Positions 57,348-64,000 of a stretch of DNA of 64,000 nt are shown one piece after another. Under the pieces are notes generated by a model that was not told the DNA's origin, did no database searches, and was given only the letters and a program-made list of their open reading frames with translations. Where the stretch lies: the NCBI RefSeq assembly GCF_038396765.1, contig NZ_CP150096.1, positions 1,781,001-1,845,000 on the forward strand, in the 5' to 3' direction. The DNA comes from Chitinophaga caseinilytica. Lineage in GTDB: Bacteria; Bacteroidota; Bacteroidia; Chitinophagales; Chitinophagaceae. How positions within the stretch are numbered: position 1 is the first letter of the stretch; each line of letters starts with the position of its first letter. Both the position numbers and the translations under genes were made by a program.

Positions 57348-57375
57348 AAAAACCTGTCAATCGGCAGGTTTTTTT
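57348..57375 (+). terminator. terminator of the tRNA operon
   Basis: AACCTG pairs with CAGGTT around a short loop and ends in seven T. Confidence 0.85.
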
Positions 57376-57442
57376 GTTTTAATATAACCCGATCTCTTTT
57401 TACCGATATTTAACTTCCAATTAAATCCATCCCTTACCAATC

Positions 57443-58003
57443 ATGCTTTTCACAACCCGATACGATCTGGCCTGGCTCATCGCCCAAACCCAATCCGGCG
57501 CCGCTTTGAAATACATTTATTTCTGGGGCAACACTGAAAAAAGCGGCGAACTTTCGAAAGCCTGCTTTAGCCAATGGTACAACGCTCCCTTTACCGTAGA
57601 CGGCATCGGGTACAAAACCGCCGAACACTGGATGATGGCCAAAAAAGCACTGCTTTTCGGAGACACTGAAGTGTTTGATCAGATCATTCAAAGCGTAAAA
57701 CCCGCAGAAGCAAAAGCCCTCGGCCGGAAAGTGCGGAATTATTCCGAAGCCACCTGGCTGCAACACCGGTACGCCATCGTGGTGGAAGGGAATATCCACA
57801 AGTTCGGCCAGCACCCCGCGCTGCGGGAATTCCTGCTCAACTCGGGAGACCGTGTGATCGTGGAAGCCAGTCCGGTAGACGCGATCTGGGGCATTGGGAT
57901 GGCGCAAGACCATCAGCACATCGCCGACCCGGAACAATGGCGTGGACTGAACCTGTTGGGATTTGCGCTCATGGAAGCGAGGGATTTTCTCAAACAACTT
58001 TAA
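57443..58003 (+). CDS. NADAR family N-glycosidase-like protein
   Basis: 186 aa, cytoplasmic. NADAR/YbiA fold: YFWGNTE..GELSKACFSQWYN (about 26-48), the AEHWMMAKKALLFGD helix with Glu and catalytic-site residues, and the terminal ASPVDAIWGIG motif (about 142-152) characteristic of the family. NADAR members act on riboflavin intermediates or remove ADP-ribose from guanine and are found in toxin-antitoxin contexts. No toxin gene is adjacent here, and the position just after two tRNA genes would fit an accessory insertion. Confidence 0.9.
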   Translation: MLFTTRYDLAWLIAQTQSGAALKYIYFWGNTEKSGELSKACFSQWYNAPFTVDGIGYKTAEHWMMAKKALLFGDTEVFDQIIQSVKPAEAKALGRKVRNYSEATWLQHRYAIVVEGNIHKFGQHPALREFLLNSGDRVIVEASPVDAIWGIGMAQDHQHIADPEQWRGLNLLGFALMEARDFLKQL

Positions 58004-58005
58004 CC

Positions 58006-58069
58006 TCACTCCCCATCCGGCACAAACGCTACTCCATCGATCTCCACGAGATAATCCGGATGCGCCTTA
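58006..58069 (-). pseudogene. possible 3' remnant of a RidA-like gene
   Basis: The minus strand reads KAHPDYLVEIDGVAFVPDGE and stop, immediately after the VOC gene's stop codon. This resembles the RidA/YjgF C-terminus (YLVEIDA type). No upstream part of such a gene exists, since the VOC gene occupies the DNA. A relic of a deletion is the simplest reading; similarity is by eye only. Confidence 0.35.
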
Positions 58070-58480
58070 ATGTTCCGCATGCAGTCCGATCCGATTGCCT
58101 TCCGTGTCCCTGATCACTGCGATGTAACCCGCCTTGATGAGGTGCCTTGGTGTAACGATCGTTCCGCCGGCAGGCACTACCCGGTTCAGTACGGATTGTA
58201 TCTCCGGATAGGCGTTGAGGTAAATGAGCGTGCCGGTTTCGCCGGGTTTGGCCTGTGGCGATTTGGTGAGCACGCCCGTTACGCGGCCTGATGTGGCTTG
58301 TACTACGTTCGGGTCTGAAGGGAAGAAGGTCAGCTCTTCATTGTCGCCCGCCTGTACCGTCCGCATTTCGATGTCGAGGATGGTTTCGTAGAATTTTTTG
58401 GCCCGTGGGGTATCGGAAACGGGGATTTCGAACCAGGTGATGACGTTGGTTTCCGCGTCGATTTTTCTCGGTTTTTGCAT
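58067..58480 (-). CDS. VOC family (glyoxalase/dioxygenase superfamily) protein
   Basis: 137 aa from ATG 58480 (MQKPRKIDAETNVITWFEIP). Two halves of the beta-alpha-beta-beta-beta fold; the first has WFEIPVSDTPRAKKFYETIL and the second ends in AGYIAVIRDTEGNRIGLHAEH with a terminal metal-site-like Glu/His pair. Enzyme or resistance protein of unknown substrate. An earlier ATG at 58570 is less likely, because the added residues are unlike the family. Confidence 0.85.
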   Translation of the reverse strand: MQKPRKIDAETNVITWFEIPVSDTPRAKKFYETILDIEMRTVQAGDNEELTFFPSDPNVVQATSGRVTGVLTKSPQAKPGETGTLIYLNAYPEIQSVLNRVVPAGGTIVTPRHLIKAGYIAVIRDTEGNRIGLHAEH

Positions 58481-58615
58481 AAAGACTGGTTTTGGAGGAT
58501 GTGATGCAAATATGTTGCCAGCCGTTTCGCGCATATGCAATTTTACCTTGCATGAAATATTGTTGTTCAATTGCGCGATCCATCAAATAACGGGCATGAC
58601 AGGTTTGCCTTTTCG

Positions 58616-59224
58616 TTAATCCCGGATGGGCCACTTCGTATAGAATCCCGTCAGCTTGTATTCCTGGCCAACTTTCCCGAAAATGAACGCGAAATAAGTA
58701 TCCGAGCTGCCGTCTTTTTCGGGGAATTGATGATAGACTTCGTAAAGCGGAGCAGAGCTGTCGAGCCCTGCGCGGAGGCGGCTGTAGTAATCGTCCTCGC
58801 TACCCACGGCGATCTCGCGGACTTCTTCCCCATTTACATTTTCGAGCGCGGATTTGATCTCGGGGCTGAAGATGTTGTCTTTGTATTTCGGGAACCGTTT
58901 TTCGGTCAGTTTTCCGGAAATCGTGTCTGGCATGGCGTTGCGGAGATCTTCATCGCTCCATTTGGGGGCCGTTTGCAGCGGGAACCGGATCATCTTTTCC
59001 AGCGTGGCGTGGTCGCCGGCGGTGGCGGCGGTGCGGAAAGCCGCGAGGGTGGTACGGAACAGCTGTTCGTTGGTACTGGATTGCTGTTTCGGGCCGCCGC
59101 CGGGCATTTGCGCGAGCGTATCTTCCATTGCCGGAACGGCGGACTGGGAAGTTTGCTTCGGTTCCGGTTGACCGCAAGCCGCCATGGCAGCGCAAGCGAA
59201 AATGGCTATCGGTAAGTTTTTCAT
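58616..59224 (-). CDS. hypothetical lipoprotein
   Basis: 202 aa with lipoprotein signal peptide MKNLPIAIFACAAMAAC (lipobox, Cys17) and a Gln/Ser/Pro-rich linker (PEPKQTSQSAVPAMEDTLAQ). The body has a helix (TTLAAFRTAATAGDHATLEK) and then beta strands ending FIFGKVGQEYKLTGFYTKWPI, the kind of fold seen in NTF2-like or DUF4348-type lipoproteins. Family not certain. Downstream of the methyltransferase gene by 24 bp. Confidence 0.75.
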   Translation of the reverse strand: MKNLPIAIFACAAMAACGQPEPKQTSQSAVPAMEDTLAQMPGGGPKQQSSTNEQLFRTTLAAFRTAATAGDHATLEKMIRFPLQTAPKWSDEDLRNAMPDTISGKLTEKRFPKYKDNIFSPEIKSALENVNGEEVREIAVGSEDDYYSRLRAGLDSSAPLYEVYHQFPEKDGSSDTYFAFIFGKVGQEYKLTGFYTKWPIRD

Positions 59225-59248
59225 GCGGATATGGGTTTGATGCTTCCC

Positions 59249-60012
59249 TTACCGCCGCAAATTCGGTGCCTCATGCGGCCGGCCTGCCTTCACGACGAGC
59301 TTCCAGCGGAGGGTTTTCACTTCATTTTCGCCCCAAACAGCCACGAGCGGAGCCGTAATGTCTTCCGCGGGATGCCGGCCATGGTCGGCGATGTAGCGTT
59401 GCGTGGCCGACCAGGTGTCGAACAGCCCGAACAGATCGCTGCGGGAGAAAGATTTTTCCACATAGAAATCGGGAGCGGCGATCAGCGGGAAGGGAAACGG
59501 GATATCCGCGTACCCTTTTTCGATCATGCGGTTTTCCGGCAGCCAGTAACTGCCGAGCGGGCCTTCGTGCAGCTGAAGTACCAGCGCGTCGATCTCCGGT
59601 GAAATCTCCGGCAGGCCGTACGTCCATGCGGCGAAGAGCCCCCGGGCCGCAAAACCCTCGCCACTTCCCGGAAATAATCTTCGAACCGGAACCAATGCAA
59701 TGCCTGTCCGACGGTCACCAAATCGGCCGAAGCATCCGGCAGCCCGCAATTTTCCGCGGGCTCCACCGCGTAGCGGACGCGGTCGTGTGGCGCGGCATGG
59801 GCGATCTGTTGCGCGCTGGGGTCGGTAGCATACACATTTTCGTAAAATCCGGCGAGGTGAACGGCGCATTGGCCGTTGCCGGTACCGCAGTCCCAGGCCT
59901 GCGCATGCCCCGGTGTTTGCGAAGCGAGCCAGGCATAAAGCGCCGGCGGGTAATCCGGACGGAATTTCGCGTAGCTGGCGGATTGGACGGAGAATAAGTC
60001 TTTGAAAGTCAT
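59249..60012 (-). pseudogene. SAM-dependent methyltransferase, frameshifted
   Basis: Class I methyltransferase. From ATG 60012 (MTFKDLFSVQSASYAKFRPDYP) the N-terminal half has the SAM motif AWDCGTGNGQCAVHLA (about 42-57) and ends in ARVLRPGG; then the frame is lost. Adding one G to the G5 run (C 59639-59643 on plus) continues RPGGLFAAWTYGLPEI and runs on to the stop at 59249. Repaired length is 254 aa, normal for the family, and the second half has WSATQRYIADHG and KTLRWKLVVKAGRP. It overlaps the upstream gene by 4 bp (ATGA), which indicates operon coupling. Confidence 0.85.
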
Positions 60013-60485
60013 GGTTTCTTTTTGGGATATATGAGCAAATCGATGGTTTCCAGAATCCGTTTGGTTTGCAGGCCCGTGCTTTCGGCCGCGTTCACGAAGG
60101 TAACGATCGTTTTCTGCCGTTCTTCCGGCAGCGCCCGGAAAGCTTCCAGTGCCGCGGGCTCGTCGTCCAGGCAGGCTTGCAGGGCTTCGGGGACCATCAC
60201 GGGCAATGTGTCCCTGTAAAGTGTGATACGTACTTCGTCGCCCGCCTTTTTTCCGATCTTTTTTTGGATGGCGGTTTTTACGGGGAGGAAAAGGCGACCC
60301 TGGCCCATGGGCATCAGCCGGGTGAGGCCGAGGTCGTGCCCGTCGATGGTGCCCCGCACGCGGACCCAGCCGAAGGCGACGCCGGGGTCGGGGTGGGCTT
60401 CGGGGATGAAAGCGTACGTCCATCCTCCTTTTCCGGCGAATTTTTCCAGTCTGTAAATATTGTCGACGAGCGGGATAGGGGGCAT
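60009..60485 (-). CDS. DUF1905 / YdeI-OmpD-associated-type protein
   Basis: 158 aa from ATG 60485 (MPPIPLVDNIYRLEKF). The N-terminal DUF1905 beta-barrel region (about 10-100) contains GWTYAFIPE and VRVRGTIDGHD; the C-terminal helical part (about 100-155) has EALEAFRALPEERQKTIVTF and ESTGLQTKRILETI, typical of YdeI-like proteins. Cytoplasmic, function unknown (members are linked to bacteriocin resistance). Its end overlaps the methyltransferase start. Confidence 0.8.
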   Translation of the reverse strand: MPPIPLVDNIYRLEKFAGKGGWTYAFIPEAHPDPGVAFGWVRVRGTIDGHDLGLTRLMPMGQGRLFLPVKTAIQKKIGKKAGDEVRITLYRDTLPVMVPEALQACLDDEPAALEAFRALPEERQKTIVTFVNAAESTGLQTKRILETIDLLIYPKKKP

Positions 60486-60572
60486 TCCGGGGAAATTTTC
60501 AGAAAGTTCGGAAAAAAAACGGCTTTGGGTGTAGGGGGAGGCTCCGATTCCAGTACATATAAGTACAAACCT

Positions 60573-61697
60573 ATGGACAAAAACACTTTCATTCTGTTGA
60601 CCGACCGCTACCTGGACGGTACCGCTACCGAGGCTGAGAAACGCCTTGTAGACGCGTATTGCGACCGCCTGGAGCAAATTCCCGTCGCGGAGCTGACGCG
60701 GGAAGAGGAAGACGCGCTGGAAGTGCTGATGTACGCCCGGATCATGGGAAAGGTACACCAGCGCCCCGTTCGCCGCTCCTTATACAAATACGCCGCAGCA
60801 GCCGCCATGGTGCTGGCTGCCGGAGCGGCCTTTTTCCTCCTGCGGCCTGCGAACAAGCCCGTGGCGCCCCTGGCCAGGGAAGTCCGTTTCAAGAACGACA
60901 TTTCCCCCGCCGGAAACAAGCCCACGCTCACGCTGGCAGATGGCTCCGTTGTTGCCCTGGACGATTCCAGTAACAACGGCATCGCCGCCCAGGGAGGCAC
61001 CCACATCCTGCAATCTTCCGAAGGCGCGCTCGAGTACCAGCCGGGCGCCGCGGCAGAAACTCCGGTATTCAATACCCTGACCACGCCGGCAGGCTGCCAG
61101 TTCCGCCTGATCCTGGCAGACGGCAGCAAGGTATGGTTGAACGCCGCCTCTTCGATCCGCTTCCCGACGGCATTCCGGGGAGAAGACCGTATCGTGGAGC
61201 TGGAGGGAGAAGCCTATCTCGAAGTCAGCAAGGATGCCGCCCATCCTTTCCGCGTGATCACCCGGGGGATGACGGTCCACGTACTGGGTACGCATTTTAA
61301 TATCAATGCCTATAAAGACGAGCCCGTGGTCCGCACATCGCTGCTGGAAGGCGCCGTGCGCGTGGCCGGGAACGGACAGAGCGAGGTGCTCAGCCCGGGC
61401 CAGCAGGCGCAGGTCGGCCAGAACGGGAAAATGTACGTAGCCGATGGGGTAGACATGCGCGCCGTTACCGCCTGGAAAGACGGGCGGTTCAATTTCAGCG
61501 GGGAGCCCATTACCGAAGTGATGCGCGAAGTACAGCGCTGGTATGGTGCCGAAATAATATATGAGGGAGAAGTGAAACACCATTTCGTAGGCTCGATCCC
61601 GCGGAACCTGCCCGTATCAAGGGTTTTGGAGATGCTGGAAATGACCGGGCGAGTGCGTTTCGAAATAGACGGGAAAAAGATCACCGTAAGACCGTAG
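60573..61697 (+). CDS. FecR family anti-sigma factor
   Basis: 374-aa inner-membrane regulator. Cytoplasmic N-terminal part (about 1-68), one membrane helix (YAAAAAMVLAAGAAFFLL, about 71-88), FecR domain (about 125-225, with WLNAASSIRFPTAFRGEDRIV) and C-terminal DUF4974 (about 300-372, VSRVLEMLEMTGRVRFEI). In Bacteroidota these proteins sense a TonB-dependent receptor and release an ECF sigma factor. The usual cognate sigma gene directly upstream is missing; upstream lies the divergent DUF1905 gene. The receptor gene follows. Confidence 0.95.
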   Translation: MDKNTFILLTDRYLDGTATEAEKRLVDAYCDRLEQIPVAELTREEEDALEVLMYARIMGKVHQRPVRRSLYKYAAAAAMVLAAGAAFFLLRPANKPVAPLAREVRFKNDISPAGNKPTLTLADGSVVALDDSSNNGIAAQGGTHILQSSEGALEYQPGAAAETPVFNTLTTPAGCQFRLILADGSKVWLNAASSIRFPTAFRGEDRIVELEGEAYLEVSKDAAHPFRVITRGMTVHVLGTHFNINAYKDEPVVRTSLLEGAVRVAGNGQSEVLSPGQQAQVGQNGKMYVADGVDMRAVTAWKDGRFNFSGEPITEVMREVQRWYGAEIIYEGEVKHHFVGSIPRNLPVSRVLEMLEMTGRVRFEIDGKKITVRP

Positions 61698-61752
61698 CGA
61701 CATTAGACAGTTTAATAGCCAAAAAAAGATCCCGGCTTGCAGGCCGGGACCC

Positions 61753-61781
61753 GGCAACAGGAGGTACCAGCTCCGGTTGCC
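61753..61781 (+). promoter_or_regulatory. hairpins in the leader of the SusC-type gene
   Basis: Two inverted repeats lie between the FecR stop and the receptor start: CCCGGC..GCCGGG at 61731-61747 and GGCAAC-GGAG..CTCC-GTTGCC at 61753-61781. Neither has a T run, so they are more likely leader structure than a terminator. Confidence 0.4.
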
Positions 61782-61839
61782 AAGGGCGAAACAAATGTTC
61801 AGTTGAGAGAAAATTTATTTATCACCCAAAATCAAAAGT

Positions 61840-64000
61840 ATGATTTTAAAAGCCAGGTGCCAACACCGGCAGGGTATCCCTTGCCCGCCTGATTGTAGAA
61901 CCTCCCGGAAGATGCTACCCGGGGGCAAAATGTGGAAGATTATGAAGCTCACCACTGTATTTATGCTGACGGCATGTATTACCGTTAGCGCCGGAACATT
62001 CGGCCAGACTGTCAATTTTTCTATCAGAAAATCTTCGCTCGAGCATTTTTTCAAACTGGTAGAGCGGCAGACGGGGTTTTCTTTCCTCTATTCGAAGGAA
62101 GATATCCAGTCGCTGGAAGTATCTGACCTGGAAGTGTTCAAGACCGACCTGAACACGGCGCTGCGCAAGGCGTTCAGCGGCCAGCCCCTTACTTATACGG
62201 TGCTGGACAATGTTGTGATCGTAAAGAGAAAAGCCAATTTCGCTCCTTCCGCCACGATGGAGATCCTCACGCCTGCCGCGATCGATATTTCGGGAACGGT
62301 AACGGATATGGACGGCACCCCGCTGCCGGGGGCTTCCATTTTGGTCAAAGGCACCAAAAAAAGTGCGGTTTCCGACGTGGAAGGCCGGTTTACTGTATCC
62401 GCCTCGGTTGGAGACGTACTGGTGGTCCGCTACGTAGGCTACAGCGAGAAAGAAGTGAAAGTCGGCCCGGAAACTACCCTCAACGTGAAGCTGGAGCTGC
62501 TCCCTTCGCGCCTGCAGGGTGTTTCCATCGTAAGTACCGGTTATACCACGCTTTCAAAAGAACGCGCAGCCGGTTCATTCTCGGCTATTTCGTCGAAAGA
62601 CTTGTCTAACAAAATGCAGACGAATCTGATGGAGCGGCTGGAAGGTCTTGCGCCCGGGTTCACCTTTTATAAAAACCAGCCCCAGATCCGGGGCGTATCT
62701 ACATTGTATGCCGGTACCGCACCGCTGTATGTTGTAGACGGCATCCCTTACGAAGGAAGCATTGCCGCCATCAACCCGAACGATGTTGCCACAGTTACCA
62801 TGCTGAAAGATGCATCGGCAGCTTCCATCTACGGCGCGCGCGCAGCCAATGGCGTCATCGTTATCGTCACCAAAGCCGGCAAGCCAGGTCCCATGCGGGT
62901 CAACCTCAATAGCAGCTTCCGTGTAACGCCCCTTCCCGACAGATCTTATTTAAATCGGATGTCGAGTGCAGAGCTGGTAGACTTCCAGCGCGATATGTTC
63001 AAATATTGGTCTAATGACTACGCCGGTATCGACGAACGCCGTTTCATGCATGATGTTTATGCATTGATGTATGAAAATAAAGCTGGACATATCACGGATG
63101 CAGAGCTGGAAAGCAAGCTCGACGTTTATCGCAACCGCGACCGGTACAGCCAGGTAAAAGATGAGTTCCTTCGCAAGGCTGCGCTGGTGCAACAACATAA
63201 CCTGTCGCTGTCAGGCGGCACGGACAAACACCAGTACAACCTGTCTGTTAACTACCTGCGCGACAATCCCTACGAAAAAGAGCAGTCGAACGACCGTTTC
63301 GGCTATAACCTCCGGAATCTATTCAATCTCAATAAATGGGCCCGTCTCGACGTGAACGTATTGGGAAGCCATACCCGTGCGGAATACAATAACGGTTTCA
63401 ACGGGTATAACATCCTCAACGGCGGTAAGGCAAGCTACTATATGCTCCGGAATCCGGACGGTACGCCTGCCCAGTGGTATGCTTCCAAATCGCAATTCGA
63501 AATCGAACGGCTGAACGGATTGGGACTGCTGGATGAAACCATGTTTGCGCAAACCGAACTGAGCCAGCAATACTATCGCAACAAATCTAATTACCTGAAC
63601 ATGAACGTAGGCTTGAACCTGCGTCTTATGCAGGGGCTGTCGCTCGACGTCCGTTACCAGAATGAGCGCACTGAAGCTTTCAGCAGTCAACTGTATCGCC
63701 CGAACTCCAACTATGTGCGCACCATGTTGAACGATGCAACGGTGATGACGAACGGTGTACCGAAAGTGTACTTGCCGAATGGCGGACAGTTTGATGAAAC
63801 CCGTTCCGACAACAAGTCTTATACCCTCCGGGCCCAATTGAACTACAACCGCTTGTTCTCCGACAAACATAAGCTGCAATTGCTTGCAGGTGCGGAGCGC
63901 AGGAACGTTCACAACACCGGCACGAACGTCTATAAATACGGTTACGACGAGTTTTCCCTTTCGTACAAATCGATCGACGAGTTAACGATGCTGGGGACCA
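61840..64000 (+). CDS. SusC/RagA family TonB-dependent outer-membrane receptor, partial
   Basis: Open from ATG 61840 to the window end (720 codons; the 3' part is missing). A TGA at 61804 closes the frame upstream; ATGs at 61930 and 61942 are alternative starts, the last opening directly into signal peptide MKLTTVFMLTACITVSAGTF. It carries an STN domain (SLEHFFKLVERQTGFSFLYS), a carboxypeptidase-like domain (ISGTVTDMDGTPLPGASI), the TonB plug (LYVVDGIPYEGS, YGARAANGVIVIVTK) and the start of the barrel. Imports glycans or peptides; a SusD partner should follow. FecR precedes it. Confidence 0.95.
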   Translation, partial: MILKARCQHRQGIPCPPDCRTSRKMLPGGKMWKIMKLTTVFMLTACITVSAGTFGQTVNFSIRKSSLEHFFKLVERQTGFSFLYSKEDIQSLEVSDLEVFKTDLNTALRKAFSGQPLTYTVLDNVVIVKRKANFAPSATMEILTPAAIDISGTVTDMDGTPLPGASILVKGTKKSAVSDVEGRFTVSASVGDVLVVRYVGYSEKEVKVGPETTLNVKLELLPSRLQGVSIVSTGYTTLSKERAAGSFSAISSKDLSNKMQTNLMERLEGLAPGFTFYKNQPQIRGVSTLYAGTAPLYVVDGIPYEGSIAAINPNDVATVTMLKDASAASIYGARAANGVIVIVTKAGKPGPMRVNLNSSFRVTPLPDRSYLNRMSSAELVDFQRDMFKYWSNDYAGIDERRFMHDVYALMYENKAGHITDAELESKLDVYRNRDRYSQVKDEFLRKAALVQQHNLSLSGGTDKHQYNLSVNYLRDNPYEKEQSNDRFGYNLRNLFNLNKWARLDVNVLGSHTRAEYNNGFNGYNILNGGKASYYMLRNPDGTPAQWYASKSQFEIERLNGLGLLDETMFAQTELSQQYYRNKSNYLNMNVGLNLRLMQGLSLDVRYQNERTEAFSSQLYRPNSNYVRTMLNDATVMTNGVPKVYLPNGGQFDETRSDNKSYTLRAQLNYNRLFSDKHKLQLLAGAERRNVHNTGTNVYKYGYDEFSLSYKSIDELTMLGT

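Noticed and set aside
57105..58003. tRNA-adjacent region considered as a genomic island
   Set aside because: No integrase or att-like direct repeat of the tRNA 3' end was seen within the window.

Overview
The window looks like chromosome of a Bacteroidota bacterium, most likely family Chitinophagaceae (Chitinophaga-like). The evidence is a FecR-type anti-sigma factor followed by a SusC/RagA TonB-dependent receptor with an STN domain, a DUF4293 membrane protein, the DUF6452/DUF6048 pair, Sec lipoproteins with Bacteroidota-style lipoboxes, and repeated TAnnTTTG -7 promoter elements. Start codons mostly lack Shine-Dalgarno sequences. There is no phage, insertion sequence, CRISPR array or rRNA operon; most of it is ordinary chromosomal backbone with a few unusual accessory loci.

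Layout. 1-285: candidate structured RNA. 286-5331 (-): S41 peptidase lipoprotein, then an RNA-modification group (rlmN, an RsuA/RluB-type and an RluA-type pseudouridine synthase). 5495-8304: thiolase, EamA transporter, ECF sigma factor. 8524-12040: a divergent UvrA paralog, a seven-unit 11-bp repeat array, DUF4293. 12156-16258: malic enzyme and three tandem DUF2059 proteins. 16291-18945: a frameshifted conserved gene and MlaE/MlaF-type lipid transporter genes. 19042-23269: sucD, FAD oxidoreductase, aspS, a small unknown. 23430-28008: GH73 glucosaminidase, two SGNH hydrolases and an MBOAT acyltransferase, probably an envelope O-acetylation set. 28134-34077: fabF, a repeat-containing lipoprotein, and three tandem paralogous lipoproteins. 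34535-41944: canonical uvrA, DUF6452/DUF6048, a SUKH-domain protein with an RGG-like tail, GNAT, a double-ATPase ABC protein. 41983-53934: alpha-2-macroglobulin and pbpC, rarA, a membrane protein, M13 peptidase. 54437-58480: GH29 fucosidase, LysE exporter, tRNA-Ser and tRNA-Pro, NADAR protein, VOC protein. 58616-64000: lipoprotein, frameshifted methyltransferase, DUF1905/YdeI protein, FecR and a SusC receptor cut by the window end.

Four genes are each interrupted by one single-base frameshift (near 16855, 18560-18565, 32011-32017 and 59639-59643). Three of these fall in homopolymer runs and are repaired by one extra base of the same run, which points first to base-calling error, although slippage or decay cannot be excluded from the sequence alone.

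Most unusual content: the SUKH plus RGG-like protein (38727-39893), the lipoprotein with six PDxDPML-type motifs (30005-30943), the 11-bp-periodic array (11427-11503), the tandem lipoprotein family (31197-34077), and the DUF2059 trio with a duplicated terminator cassette. None of these can be assigned a function from sequence alone.
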